In this document: positions 1-7,927 of the stretch, piece by piece | Numbering within the stretch: position 1 is the first letter of the stretch | Layout of the letters: each line of letters opens with the position of its first letter | Source: Pelotomaculum propionicicum | Lineage (GTDB): Bacteria; Bacillota; Desulfotomaculia; Desulfotomaculales; Pelotomaculaceae | Direction of reading: 5' to 3' | NCBI RefSeq assembly: GCF_004369225.1 | Contig: NZ_QFFZ01000039.1 | Span: 1 to 34,255, forward strand | DNA length: 34,255 nt | Translations under genes and position numbers: made by a program | Notes under the pieces: generated by a model | What the model was told of the DNA's origin: nothing | Databases searched by the model: none | The model's input: the letters and a program-made list of their open reading frames with translations, nothing else

Positions 1-2
1 TG

Positions 3-248
3 CTGGAGGAAACCGACCCCAGGGAGGTGGAGAAAGTGATCACCAACATCGAACGGACACTGGACGAGATGAAGAGGCAAGCTTTGCTCGAAGGTGAAAC
101 GAGAGGCAAGATTGAGGGCAAGATTGAGGGCAAGATTGAAGTTGCAAGGACAGCGTTAAAGAGGGGCTTTCCCGTGGATGAAGTGGCAGAAATAACCGGG
201 CTGTCCAGGGAGACCGTTTTGGAACTGAAGAAACAGCTGGAAAACTGA
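3..248 (+). CDS. C-terminal part of an Rpn-family (PD-(D/E)XK) nuclease / putative transposase
   Basis: The reading frame is open from the window edge, so this is the 3' end of a longer gene whose N-terminal nuclease domain lies upstream. An in-frame GTG at 27 has no need to be a start. The visible 81 residues contain a charged helical segment with a triple GKIE repeat. A small helix-turn-helix-like tail follows (ALKRGFPVDEVAEITGLS, then ETVLELKK). This tail is typical of Rpn/YhgA-like proteins, in which in-frame repeat units of this kind often vary in number. Family members are linked to recombination-promoting nuclease activity. The catalytic domain cannot be seen here, so the assignment rests on the tail alone. 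Confidence 0.6.
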   Translation: MEETDPREVEKVITNIERTLDEMKRQALLEGETRGKIEGKIEGKIEVARTALKRGFPVDEVAEITGLSRETVLELKKQLEN

Positions 249-254
249 ACCGAT

Positions 255-295
255 AACCAGGGGGACGGTTTAACCAGGGGGACGGTTGGCTGGTT
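255..295 (+). repeat. REP-like repeat, two direct copies
   Basis: Two direct copies of aaccagggggacggtt lie at 255-270 and 272-287. The second is followed by ggctggtt, which restores the full unit seen around the RAYT gene at 4097-4864. This is therefore a satellite copy of that REP-like family about 3.8 kb from its likely transposase, placed just after the stop codon of the preceding gene. Confidence 0.75.
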
Positions 296-348
296 GATCC
301 AGGCGGCTGTGCATAAAGGCGTGGTGAAAATAAACCAGAGACACAACC

Positions 349-388
349 AAAAGGGCTAACTACCGATTTATCGGTGACTGGCCCTTTT
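349..388 (+). terminator. Rho-independent terminator candidate
   Basis: The arms aaaagggc (349-356) and gccctttt (381-388) enclose an inner small hairpin, ccga/tcgg (363-366/371-374). The distal arm ends in a T run. It fits as the terminator of the Rpn-type gene that ends at 248. Confidence 0.6.
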
Positions 389-597
389 GTATTGCCACTG
401 ATAGGGAGATGGTGTTAGAGTTCCGGAGATGGGTAAATAATGGAATGGTATAACAACGCATATGGAATGTGGAAATAAAGATGGAGATATAGGGTTGTTT
501 GTTCGGGATTTAAGCAAATATTTAATAATCAAGATGATTATTAGAAAGCTACCATTTACCTAAATGTGGTAAATAGTGGTGCAATTAAAAATGTTTA

Positions 598-626
598 TTG
601 ATTTTATTATCATATAGTGCTAAATT
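598..626 (+). promoter_or_regulatory. Possible sigma-A promoter in an AT-rich spacer
   Basis: The 389-649 spacer is AT-rich and shows no credible gene. Its best promoter match is ttgatt (598-603), a 17-base spacer and taaatt (621-626), ahead of the stalk-domain gene at 650. Both hexamers deviate from consensus, so this is tentative. Confidence 0.3.
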
Positions 627-649
627 ATAACTCGAGTGAGGGATTTCTA

Positions 650-1174
650 ATGAAAAGGTTCTCTTTATATGCGATATTACTGGTTATCGTAACCTGTCTT
701 TGCCTCCGTCCCGGCTTGACCAGCGAGGTGTTGGGGAAAATTATTTTTTTCGCTGGTAAAAGCGAATATAACATAGATGGTCAGGTATATACCATGCGGA
801 TGATGCCGGTTATCCTCGAAGGGAACTTTTATGTGCCTGTCCGTGATCTGGCCGAAGCAGTCGGCGCCGATGTAATTTGGGATGGAAGCGGGAAAAGTGC
901 GACAGTTACCAGGGAATATAATGCACGGCGATTTGTGGCGGTGATCAAGGTTGGCAGTGATGAAATCACCTTAACCAATACTCCGGGGAAAGGGATATCC
1001 GCCCAGTTCATAACTGTAAAGAAAATACAAATGATACCAACGCCGCTAATAATAAACGGCAGGCTTATGGCGCCTGTCCGTCCATTGGCTGAGGCTTTGG
1101 GCAACAAGGTTTCCTGGGATGCCGGGAGCGGTACTGTGACTATCTATCCGGGGGGTGAATACAGGGAGAGATAA
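650..1174 (+). CDS. Secreted copper amine oxidase N-terminal (stalk) domain protein
   Basis: This is a 174-residue exported protein. The ATG at 650 is preferred over a GTG at 617 because it has gagtgaggg (634-642) at proper spacing and begins a clean signal peptide (MKRFSLYAILLVIVTCL). The mature part carries two stalk-type half-domains. Each ends in a VPVRDLAEA- or APVRPLAEALG-like motif followed by a W-D strand (VIWDGSG, VSWDAGSG), as in the Cu_amine_oxidN1 family. In Clostridia these domains occur in cell-surface proteins, and no copper oxidase activity is implied. The subtilase gene follows 89 bases downstream on the same strand, and no terminator is visible between them. Confidence 0.85.
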   Translation: MKRFSLYAILLVIVTCLCLRPGLTSEVLGKIIFFAGKSEYNIDGQVYTMRMMPVILEGNFYVPVRDLAEAVGADVIWDGSGKSATVTREYNARRFVAVIKVGSDEITLTNTPGKGISAQFITVKKIQMIPTPLIINGRLMAPVRPLAEALGNKVSWDAGSGTVTIYPGGEYRER

Positions 1175-1263
1175 ATTAATTATAAAAACCAGATTTTTTA
1201 CGGAGTCGTTCCTAGAGAATTAATTAGAAAGATGAATTTAATTATTATTGGGGGAGAGGTAGT

Positions 1264-3975
1264 ATGCGCGGAAAAGGTAATTCCTTGCTGTTAATGGCTA
1301 TTATAGGGCTTTTTTTTATGGGTTTATCCCTGTATTTCACTGTAAACTATGCGCAGGCGAGCGGTAGTAGCGCCCCGGACGCGACAAATTTATACGTCGG
1401 CGCTGCTGTAAATGATGCCATCACTAATCCCGGCGAAGCCCGCTGGTTTAAAATTACCCCGCCGGAAAGTATGATCCGTGATGCAACACATTTTAAATTT
1501 GAAACATCCGGTAATTTAGATACATACATTCGGGTGTATATTGACCTTCAGAATGCTATGCTGGACAAACCGTCTTATACAGATGATGATGACGGTACTG
1601 GAACGAACGCCTTAGTTGAAATACCAATCGCCTACAATGGACCGTTTTACATTAAAGTGACAGCTTTAGGCAATGCTACAGGATTATTTGGGATTGGCGC
1701 TTCAACCCTTAATAACCCGCCCGGCGATTATCCCAGCAGCGGGCCTTGTGTCGCTGAAAGCGCGGTGTCAGACAGGCCTTCCGGCCTTCAGATGCTGGCA
1801 AACATGTATGCTGTAAGAGATGGATTGTTGACCAAAACAACCGCCGGGAAAAGGATAATCGATTTATATTACCGGTCTTCACCATACCTTATTAAAGGAT
1901 TGGTTAAGGACGAAAATTTCCGGAACGCGTTATATGAGAGTCTTTTGCAGTTCCAACCATTCTTAGAGCAAGCAATCGCTGTGGGGAACGGTACACAAAG
2001 CAACTATGTAATAACAGAGCAAGACTATAAAAACATAGTCGGCATGCGCGCTTTAATCGAACCTTGGCTGCCTGACAATCTCAGGTCGGAGCTTAATTCG
2101 CTATGGGAAGGTATGGGTGTTTCTTCTTTCTCAGGTGAAGAGTTAAGAAATTGTTTTGTTAAAACAGGTTTATATACCGATAAAAAAACACCTTACCTGA
2201 CTGACGAGCTAGTTATTAAATTAAAGTCAATTAATAATCAAAGCAGTGAAAATGCTGAATATAACCCTGGCTTGTATTTGACGGCTCTAAACCAGAAACT
2301 AAGCGCGTACGGGGTGAAAAGTATTAAGCCTTTAGGACTACCCGCATCCGCGAATACGGCTAATAATGGTTTAATAGAGAGAACGTTTTTAGTCAAGCTT
2401 TATAGCGGTTATCCTGACACGTTAGCCCTGGCGGGGGAATTGTCCAAGCTTCCCGAAGTAGAGTACGCCGAGCCGAACTATATAATGAATGCTCTAACTG
2501 AGGATGTCTATTTCAATTACCAGTGGCCGCTTTTGAATACTGGACAAAATGGTGGAATTGCCGGAGACGATATAAATTACAATGGGCTGCAGCAGGTACT
2601 GCAGGGACAAAATTTAGCAAGTACCATGATTGCGGTGATAGATACAGGAGTAAATTATAAGTTGGCTGATCTGTCGGGTATAGTCCGTACGGATATCGAC
2701 CTGGATTTAGTAAACGGCGATGAAGACGCGATGGATGATTGCGACCACGGTACGCATGTGGCGGGCATCATCGCTTCCATTGGAAATAACGGTTTTTCTA
2801 TGAGCGGCATTAACCACAACTGCACCATCTTACCTGTAAAGGTGCTGAGCAGCTCCGGTTCGGGAACTTCCGCTAATGTTGCCCTGGGTATAACATATGC
2901 GGCAGGAGCGGGCGCTAAGGTAATCAATCTTAGTTTAGGTGATACCAGTTCCTCAAATGTTATTGAGGATGCGCTTAGATATGCGACTGATAATAATGTA
3001 TTATGCGTAGCCGCCGCCGGTAATGACGGACACAGTTATTTAAGCTATCCGGCATCTTCAAGCTATACCCTGTCGGTTGGCGCCACTGACAACCGGGACG
3101 TGTTGGCCTCTTTCTCAAATTATGGCAGTGGTCTTGACGTTGTGGCTCCCGGGGTGAAAATCCCAAGTTTAATAAAAGATGGGAACGTGGTATATGCTGA
3201 CGGGACCTCAATGGCTACCCCTCATGTTTCTGCTATAGCCGGTCTCCTTTATTCCAAGATACCTGGCCTGACATGGACGGACGCGATGCAGAGAATTGAG
3301 AACGGTTGTAAGGATCTTGGCAATCAAGGGTATGACTTGACTTATGGTTGGGGCCGGGTAGATGCGGCAAGAATTCTTGGCGCAGCGTTACCACCATACG
3401 GGCATGTCAATGAAGTCAGCCTGTCTGCTGATAAGGCCAGTCCGCAGCCCGTAGGCACAGCGGTTACTTTTACCGCAAGCTCTTCCGGCAGCAATAACCC
3501 GCATTACCAATTCTGGATCCAGAAGCCCGATGGTTCCTGGTCAAGCAGTGGCGCCTATTCCGGCAGCAATAGCTACCAGCTTACCAATACCGTCGCCGGT
3601 ACCTACAATGTAGTGGTCTACGCCAAGGATGCCAATGCTTCACAATATGAGGCTTTTAATAGTGTTAGTTTCACCTTTACCGGCAACAGCGGCCATGTTA
3701 ATTCAGTAAGTTTGTCAGCTAATAAGACCAGTCCGCAGCGCGCGGGGACAGTGGTTACTTTCACCGCCAGCGCTTCCGGCAGCAGCAGTCCGCTCTACCA
3801 ATTCTGGATCCAGAAGCCCGATGGTTCCTGGTTAAGCAGTGGAGCCTATTCAAGCAACAGTAGTTACCAGCTTAACAATACCGTCGCCGGTATTTACACT
3901 GTTGCAGTTTACGCTAAGGATATCAGCGCTGTCCAATGGGAGGCATTTGGCCAGTTAAATTTCACTTTTAATTAA
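1264..3975 (+). CDS. Secreted subtilisin-like serine protease (S8) with two C-terminal surface repeats
   Basis: This is a 903-residue exported protease. ATG 1264 follows ggggagagg. A signal peptide spans about residues 1-33. Residues 35-155 resemble a pre-peptidase C-type beta domain, and 160-370 are unrecognised and largely helical. Residues 375-406 look like an inhibitor-I9-type propeptide (ending VEYAEPNY). The catalytic domain is about 440-700, with Asp460 (VIDTG), His495 (HGTHVAG), oxyanion Asn587 (AAAGND) and Ser649 (GTSMATPH), so the full triad is intact. Two repeats of about 97 residues follow (714-808, 811-903), with the pattern VSLSA-K-SPQ, YQFWIQKPDGSW and VAGTY-VVVYAKD. They resemble Y_Y_Y-type beta modules. 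The same module ends the M6 proteases at 10301 and 32575. A strong terminator follows. Confidence 0.93.
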   Translation: MRGKGNSLLLMAIIGLFFMGLSLYFTVNYAQASGSSAPDATNLYVGAAVNDAITNPGEARWFKITPPESMIRDATHFKFETSGNLDTYIRVYIDLQNAMLDKPSYTDDDDGTGTNALVEIPIAYNGPFYIKVTALGNATGLFGIGASTLNNPPGDYPSSGPCVAESAVSDRPSGLQMLANMYAVRDGLLTKTTAGKRIIDLYYRSSPYLIKGLVKDENFRNALYESLLQFQPFLEQAIAVGNGTQSNYVITEQDYKNIVGMRALIEPWLPDNLRSELNSLWEGMGVSSFSGEELRNCFVKTGLYTDKKTPYLTDELVIKLKSINNQSSENAEYNPGLYLTALNQKLSAYGVKSIKPLGLPASANTANNGLIERTFLVKLYSGYPDTLALAGELSKLPEVEYAEPNYIMNALTEDVYFNYQWPLLNTGQNGGIAGDDINYNGLQQVLQGQNLASTMIAVIDTGVNYKLADLSGIVRTDIDLDLVNGDEDAMDDCDHGTHVAGIIASIGNNGFSMSGINHNCTILPVKVLSSSGSGTSANVALGITYAAGAGAKVINLSLGDTSSSNVIEDALRYATDNNVLCVAAAGNDGHSYLSYPASSSYTLSVGATDNRDVLASFSNYGSGLDVVAPGVKIPSLIKDGNVVYADGTSMATPHVSAIAGLLYSKIPGLTWTDAMQRIENGCKDLGNQGYDLTYGWGRVDAARILGAALPPYGHVNEVSLSADKASPQPVGTAVTFTASSSGSNNPHYQFWIQKPDGSWSSSGAYSGSNSYQLTNTVAGTYNVVVYAKDANASQYEAFNSVSFTFTGNSGHVNSVSLSANKTSPQRAGTVVTFTASASGSSSPLYQFWIQKPDGSWLSSGAYSSNSSYQLNNTVAGIYTVAVYAKDISAVQWEAFGQLNFTFN
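3403..3975 (+). repeat. Tandem 291-bp coding repeat
   Basis: The two C-terminal modules of the subtilase are spaced exactly 291 bases apart (from 3403 and from 3694). A block of 36 identical bases encodes the YQFWIQKPDGSW part in each. Such nucleotide-level identity points to recent duplication or gene conversion, beyond conservation of the protein alone. Confidence 0.8.
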
Positions 3976-3985
3976 AAATCAAGCT

Positions 3986-4014
3986 AAAACGCCGGGTGCC
4001 GCACCCGGCGTTTT
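3986..4014 (+). terminator. Strong hairpin terminator
   Basis: A perfect 13-bp stem is formed by aaaacgccgggtg (3986-3998) and cacccggcgtttt (4002-4014) with a 3-base loop. It starts 11 bases after the subtilase stop. The A and T ends make it usable on both strands. Confidence 0.9.
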
Positions 4015-4025
4015 CAACCGGTAAC

Positions 4026-4053
4026 AACCAGGGGGACGGTTCTTTTGGCTGGT
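4026..4053 (+). repeat. REP-like unit upstream of the RAYT gene
   Basis: This unit consists of aaccagggggacggtt followed by cttttggctggt. The cca and tgg ends can pair into a small hairpin. It is the 5' partner of the inverted pair at 4865-4961. Confidence 0.8.
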
Positions 4054-4069
4054 AAAAGCACTCTAAAAA

Positions 4070-4078
4070 TGGTATAAT
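4070..4078 (+). promoter_or_regulatory. Extended -10 promoter of the RAYT gene
   Basis: TG-n-TATAAT (tg at 4070-4071, tataat at 4073-4078) is a consensus extended -10 element located 18 bases before the ATG. No good -35 hexamer is present. The upstream DNA is the REP-like unit, so transcription of the transposase begins next to its presumed target. Confidence 0.65.
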
Positions 4079-4096
4079 TAAACAGGGGTGAATACC

Positions 4097-4864
4097 ATGC
4101 CAAGAACAGCCAGAGAGAAAAGCAGGACGGGTATATATCATATGATTTTGCGGGGGATAAACCGGCAGACTATCTTTGAAGATGACGAAGACGGCAACAG
4201 ATTTATGCAGACATTAGAAGAGTATCAGAAAAAAAGCGAATTCAAGCTATACGCTTACTGCTTGATGGGCAACCATGCTCATCTGCTGGTGAAGGAAGAA
4301 AAAGAAGACCTGGGCGTTGCCATGAGACGTATCGGCGCCAGCTATGTTTATTGGTATAACTGGAAATATGAAAGATGCGGCCATTTGTTTCAGGATCGTT
4401 ATAAAAGCGAGACAGTGGAAGATGACCAATATTTTTTAACAGTCCTTAGATATATACATCAAAATCCGGTGAAAGCCGGGTTAATCAAAGAGGCGGCTGA
4501 CTATACATGGAGCAGTTACCGCGAATTTCTAGGAACCCCCAAACTCGTAGAAACAGATTTTGTGCTGGGATTTTTTGATAGTGACAAGGGTAAGGCCATA
4601 GAGAAGTTTAAGGTGTTCCATACCGCCGAAGGAAGGGAGTCCTGCCTGGAGATTGATGAAAAGAAGAAATGGAAAGACAGTGAGGCCATTGAATTAATCA
4701 AGCATGTATGCCAGATAGCGCACTGCAAGGAGGCGCAGAATCTGAACAAGGAAAAACAATGTGAATATTTAAAACGGCTCAGCGCGGAAGGTTTATCCGC
4801 CAGGCAGATTGGTAGAATAACGGGTATTGGCAGGTGGGTCATACACAAAGCAATTGAAAGTTGA
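4097..4864 (+). CDS. REP-associated tyrosine transposase (RAYT, Y1/HUH family)
   Basis: This is a 255-residue protein. The ATG at 4097 is chosen over a GTG at 4088 because aggggtg (4084-4090) is its ribosome site and relatives begin with MPR. It has the IS200-like fold with the HUH motif N59-H60-A61-H62. It also has the conserved block RYIHQNPVKAG, whose Tyr119 is the likely nucleophile, and a WSSYREFLG segment. The C-terminal 30 residues (LSARQIGRITGI) look like a helix-turn-helix. RAYTs are domesticated single-copy relatives of IS200/IS605 transposases that bind and process single-stranded REP palindromes. Here REP-like units flank the gene immediately on both sides. All visible catalytic residues are intact and the frame is undamaged. 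Confidence 0.92.
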   Translation: MPRTAREKSRTGIYHMILRGINRQTIFEDDEDGNRFMQTLEEYQKKSEFKLYAYCLMGNHAHLLVKEEKEDLGVAMRRIGASYVYWYNWKYERCGHLFQDRYKSETVEDDQYFLTVLRYIHQNPVKAGLIKEAADYTWSSYREFLGTPKLVETDFVLGFFDSDKGKAIEKFKVFHTAEGRESCLEIDEKKKWKDSEAIELIKHVCQIAHCKEAQNLNKEKQCEYLKRLSAEGLSARQIGRITGIGRWVIHKAIES

Positions 4865-4961
4865 ATCAGCCAGGGGGAATCAGCCAGGGGGACGGTTCTC
4901 TTGGCTGGTGAAAAACGCCAGCCAAGAGAACCGTCCCCCTGGCTGCATCCCCCTGGCTGAT
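4865..4961. repeat. Inverted REP-like pair (BIME-like palindrome)
   Basis: Two 44-base arms (4865-4908 and 4918-4961) are inverted copies with only two mismatches, separated by a 9-base loop. Each arm holds a partial unit (cagccaggggga) plus a full unit containing cagggggacggttctcttgg. The palindrome starts directly after the RAYT stop codon. It may also act as a terminator. The short open frame running across it is not credible as a gene. Confidence 0.9.
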
Positions 4962-5060
4962 AAAAAATCCATGGAAAAGTGGAACAAAAGACCCAAGAAG
5001 CTGTCTAATATATTAGCACGTGTAAACTGACAATATAAAGACTGTTTGTGAGGTGGAGCT

Positions 5061-5360
5061 ATGAAGTGGCAGTTAGGCGATGAGCGTGATAGCCGGATTA
5101 TCAAATATGACGGCTGGTTAGACTTGCTTGACATAGAAGCACCTGATAAGCAAGGCGTATTTGTGTTTGTTGCGGAGAATATGGAAGTTAAATACGTTGG
5201 TTGTGCGCATAAAAGTTTGAGTGATGAAATACAAATGGCGGTTAGCCAGGGAAAGTCCTCGGGCGCATGGATGTTTGCCTGGTATATTACGGATTCACAA
5301 AGCGACGCTGAAATTTTGAAAGCATATTGGGTGAGTAAATATAAGCCGGAAAATAATTAA
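5061..5360 (+). CDS. Small degenerate GIY-YIG-like protein
   Basis: This is a 99-residue protein with a good ribosome site (aggtgg, 5051-5056). The pattern G32-V33-F34 then K-Y45-V46-G47, a middle helix, and a closing AYWVSKYKPENN match the spacing of GIY-YIG nuclease domains. The first tyrosine is replaced by Phe. No arginine sits at the usual place after the second motif, so nuclease activity is doubtful. It follows the RAYT/REP module and ends before a terminator, so it is probably a single-gene unit. The assignment is from motif shape only. Confidence 0.6.
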   Translation: MKWQLGDERDSRIIKYDGWLDLLDIEAPDKQGVFVFVAENMEVKYVGCAHKSLSDEIQMAVSQGKSSGAWMFAWYITDSQSDAEILKAYWVSKYKPENN

Positions 5361-5463
5361 AAGTGAATAGTGGCGACTTTTTGCATGTGCAAGAAAAAAC
5401 AGTCTGGAGGTTACTCAAAACGCGGCGCGGCACCGTTTGATACAGGCGTAAATGAGTCTTTTT

Positions 5464-5511
5464 AAAAAAGAGCTGGGGATGGCTTGAAAAATCATCCTCA
5501 GTTCTTTTTTT
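5464..5511 (+). terminator. Rho-independent terminator
   Basis: The stem is aaaaaagagctggggatg (5464-5481) against catcctcagttctttttt (5493-5510), 18 pairs including two G-U, with a T tract. It closes the transcript of the 5061 gene ahead of the glycosyltransferase locus. Confidence 0.8.
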
Positions 5512-5580
5512 AAAGTGTCGCTTTTTGGTGTTAAGCGCGTATGTTTACGGGTAACTCAAAAGGATAATCATGTTCAAGGG

Positions 5581-5611
5581 AGGTATTGTGCGAAAAATGT
5601 AGTATATTTAA
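5581..5611 (+). promoter_or_regulatory. Shared promoter-like element, copy 1
   Basis: aggtatt (5581-5587), 9 bases, then atgtagtatatttaa (5597-5611). The same two blocks with the same spacing recur at 12659-12689, and a looser form occurs at 15227-15255. Each copy precedes a glycosyltransferase gene. If tatatt (5603-5608) is the -10, transcription would start about at the ATG at 5615, which has no ribosome site, so a leaderless mRNA is possible. Confidence 0.55.
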
Positions 5612-5614
5612 GCC

Positions 5615-7927
5615 ATGGATAATTATGTTGAAAAAATGATTTGTTTCGTCAGCGGCGAAATCTGGCCGGGTAATGGCGGGGGCATCGGGCGGCTGTTAAG
5701 TGAAAACGCGCGTTTACTCACCGGATCTGTCACCCCTGTTTTTCTGCTGGACATAGACGACATGGCGCGGGATACCTTTCAGAGTTACGCAGAAGTATAT
5801 ATACCCGGAGCCAGAATTTATACCGTGGATGGTTTATTAGCCAGCCACGCTTCAGAATTGCGCAGGTATGGCGACCCCCGCATAGGCCTGCCTGATTTCA
5901 AGTATTTTCACTACTGGCGGTCATATCTTATTGACTTGTGCCTGCAACATATTCTGGCCGTGGAGAATGTCAGCGGCATTGAATTTGCCGATTACCTGGG
6001 ACAGGGTTACATCTATTTTAAAATGCGTTTACTGCGGGAAAGCTGCCGGAACATTCCCGCCTGGGTTCGCCTGCACGGCAGCGCTGAGATCTGTGACGAA
6101 GCCGACGGCAAAGACAAATTCACGCCTGCGCGCCTGCGGTTATATGACATGGAGCGCTATTGCCTGGCCCGCTGCGACCGCTGGGTGGCTCCCTCCGCCG
6201 CGGTGCGCGACTGGTACGGGCAATATTATGAACTGAAAAAAAACTGCCTGACCTCGCCGCCCGGCTTTCAACACCTGGGCCCGGGCCAAACCCACCCGCG
6301 CCGGCCGGATCCGGCGCGCCCCAGGAGGGTGTTATTTTACAGCAAGCTGCAGCGGCTCAAGGGTGTGGACCTGCTGGTGCGGGCAGCCCTGGAATTCCTG
6401 CGGCGCGACGACTCCGGGGCTGAATTTTTGCTGGTGGGGCCGGATGTGCCTGACGCCTCCGGCGCGTCGACAAAAGAGCGGCTGGAGCGGATGATTCCTC
6501 AGCGGTACAGGGCAAACTTTATTTTCAAGGGAAAAATAGAGCCTTCAGAACTGCCGGAGATTGCCGCCGGGTGCGACCTGGCGGTGATCCCGTCAAGGTT
6601 CGAGTCTTTTTGCCTGGCCGCCCACGAGTTGAACTGGATTGGCATCCCCTTGCTGGTCAATGATATCCCGGGCTTTGCCGATTTTTTTGTGGACGGCCAG
6701 AACTGCCTCAAGTTCGAAGGTACGGCAATAAATCTTTACCGCCGTCTCCAACAGTTTTTCAACAGGCCGGATATTTTAAAGCGCCTGCGCCGGCGGGCGC
6801 CCGGGCCGGATCTATCCGTGCCGGATTTGTACGGGGCGCTGTCCAGCGCCGCCGGCTTGGACCCCGTCATAGTGAAAAGGCCGGTGGAAGAACCCCCTGT
6901 GGCAATATTTACCGGTGGGGAAGCTCCTTCGGCAGAGGTGGCGGCTTCTCTGGCGGCCCTGAATTACTCTAACTGGCGGGTCTGGTATTCAGGTGAAGAC
7001 GGCCCCCCGGGAGACTTGAGCGACTCACGGCTCATGCCGGAAGAACAACTTTGCCAGAGGCTGCCGGACGGGGGCCGGCGCCTCCGGCGGGAAAACGCCA
7101 AATTTGATTTTTATCTTTTCCTGCCGGAGCAGGCACTGCCACGGCCGGACTTTTTAAACCAGGCGGTGGCGGCTTTGACGGCGGAGCCCGGCCTGGCGGG
7201 GGTAACCTGCTACGCGGCTCTTGACGGTCCCGGACCGGAGGGGGAAGAGTATATCATTCCCTTTGATTTAAACCGTTATCTTATTTTTACTGAAAATGTC
7301 ACCGGCGGCCTGCCCGTGCTCTGGCGCCGGGAAACGGTAGCGGGGCGGCGCCTGGAGGAACTTGTGGAACCGGCGGCGATTTGGTCTTTCTTATGCTCGT
7401 TGGCGGCGGCGGGGAAACAAATAGCGGTTTTGCCCCGGTTGCTTATGGATATGCGCGGCCGGGAAGTACCGCGGTTTAGTGTTTCAATAATTGAAGAACA
7501 CTCCGGGTATGTGCGGAAAAATGCCACCGGATTAATGCGCCTCTTCATTTTCCTGCTGGAAGAAACCAGGGGCGGCAATCACGTTTTGCGCCGCCGGGTA
7601 GCGGAATTGGAAAAAGTGAACGGTGATTTATGGGCTGAAGTAAAAAAACTCGGCGCTTCCTGGGAAGAATTAAGGTCTTATACCCTGGCCAAGGAAGAGG
7701 TATGTACGGAACTATGGAATGACCTGGTTGAGTCCCGTGCCAAGATCGAACAATTGCATTGCCAACTAAATGAAGCGAACGGCGCGGCTGTGGAAATGCG
7801 CCGCAAAATAGAGGAGCAGCAGGCGGAAATGGAATCCCTCATATCTTTTCTGGAGAAAAAGAAACTGGTCAGGTTATTGACCGCTACGGGTCTCTGGGAC
7901 GAAAAGTATTTCAGGAGGGGCAAGTAA
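5615..7927 (+). CDS. GT4 glycosyltransferase fused to a degenerate GT2 domain and a coiled coil
   Basis: This is a 770-residue predicted cytoplasmic enzyme. Residues about 8-400 form a GT-B fold GT4 transferase. It has the GGGIGRL N-terminal loop, a nucleotide-binding half starting near 237 (RRVLFYSKLQRLKGVDLL), and an EX7E pair at Glu330/Glu338. Residues about 429-530 align in outline with a GT2 domain. However, the metal-binding D-x-D position reads LPEQALPRPDF (503-513), so the acidic motif is lost and this half is probably non-catalytic. Residues about 655-750 are a coiled coil. The start at 5615 lacks a ribosome site, and ATG 5636 is the alternative. The stop overlaps the next start by one base, indicating coupled translation. 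It probably adds a sugar to an exported polymer or surface protein; the substrate is unknown. Confidence 0.85.
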   Translation: MDNYVEKMICFVSGEIWPGNGGGIGRLLSENARLLTGSVTPVFLLDIDDMARDTFQSYAEVYIPGARIYTVDGLLASHASELRRYGDPRIGLPDFKYFHYWRSYLIDLCLQHILAVENVSGIEFADYLGQGYIYFKMRLLRESCRNIPAWVRLHGSAEICDEADGKDKFTPARLRLYDMERYCLARCDRWVAPSAAVRDWYGQYYELKKNCLTSPPGFQHLGPGQTHPRRPDPARPRRVLFYSKLQRLKGVDLLVRAALEFLRRDDSGAEFLLVGPDVPDASGASTKERLERMIPQRYRANFIFKGKIEPSELPEIAAGCDLAVIPSRFESFCLAAHELNWIGIPLLVNDIPGFADFFVDGQNCLKFEGTAINLYRRLQQFFNRPDILKRLRRRAPGPDLSVPDLYGALSSAAGLDPVIVKRPVEEPPVAIFTGGEAPSAEVAASLAALNYSNWRVWYSGEDGPPGDLSDSRLMPEEQLCQRLPDGGRRLRRENAKFDFYLFLPEQALPRPDFLNQAVAALTAEPGLAGVTCYAALDGPGPEGEEYIIPFDLNRYLIFTENVTGGLPVLWRRETVAGRRLEELVEPAAIWSFLCSLAAAGKQIAVLPRLLMDMRGREVPRFSVSIIEEHSGYVRKNATGLMRLFIFLLEETRGGNHVLRRRVAELEKVNGDLWAEVKKLGASWEELRSYTLAKEEVCTELWNDLVESRAKIEQLHCQLNEANGAAVEMRRKIEEQQAEMESLISFLEKKKLVRLLTATGLWDEKYFRRGK

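Noticed and set aside
4827-5030. Open frame across the inverted REP pair
   Set aside because: It mostly translates the palindrome, has no ribosome site and overlaps the RAYT gene end.
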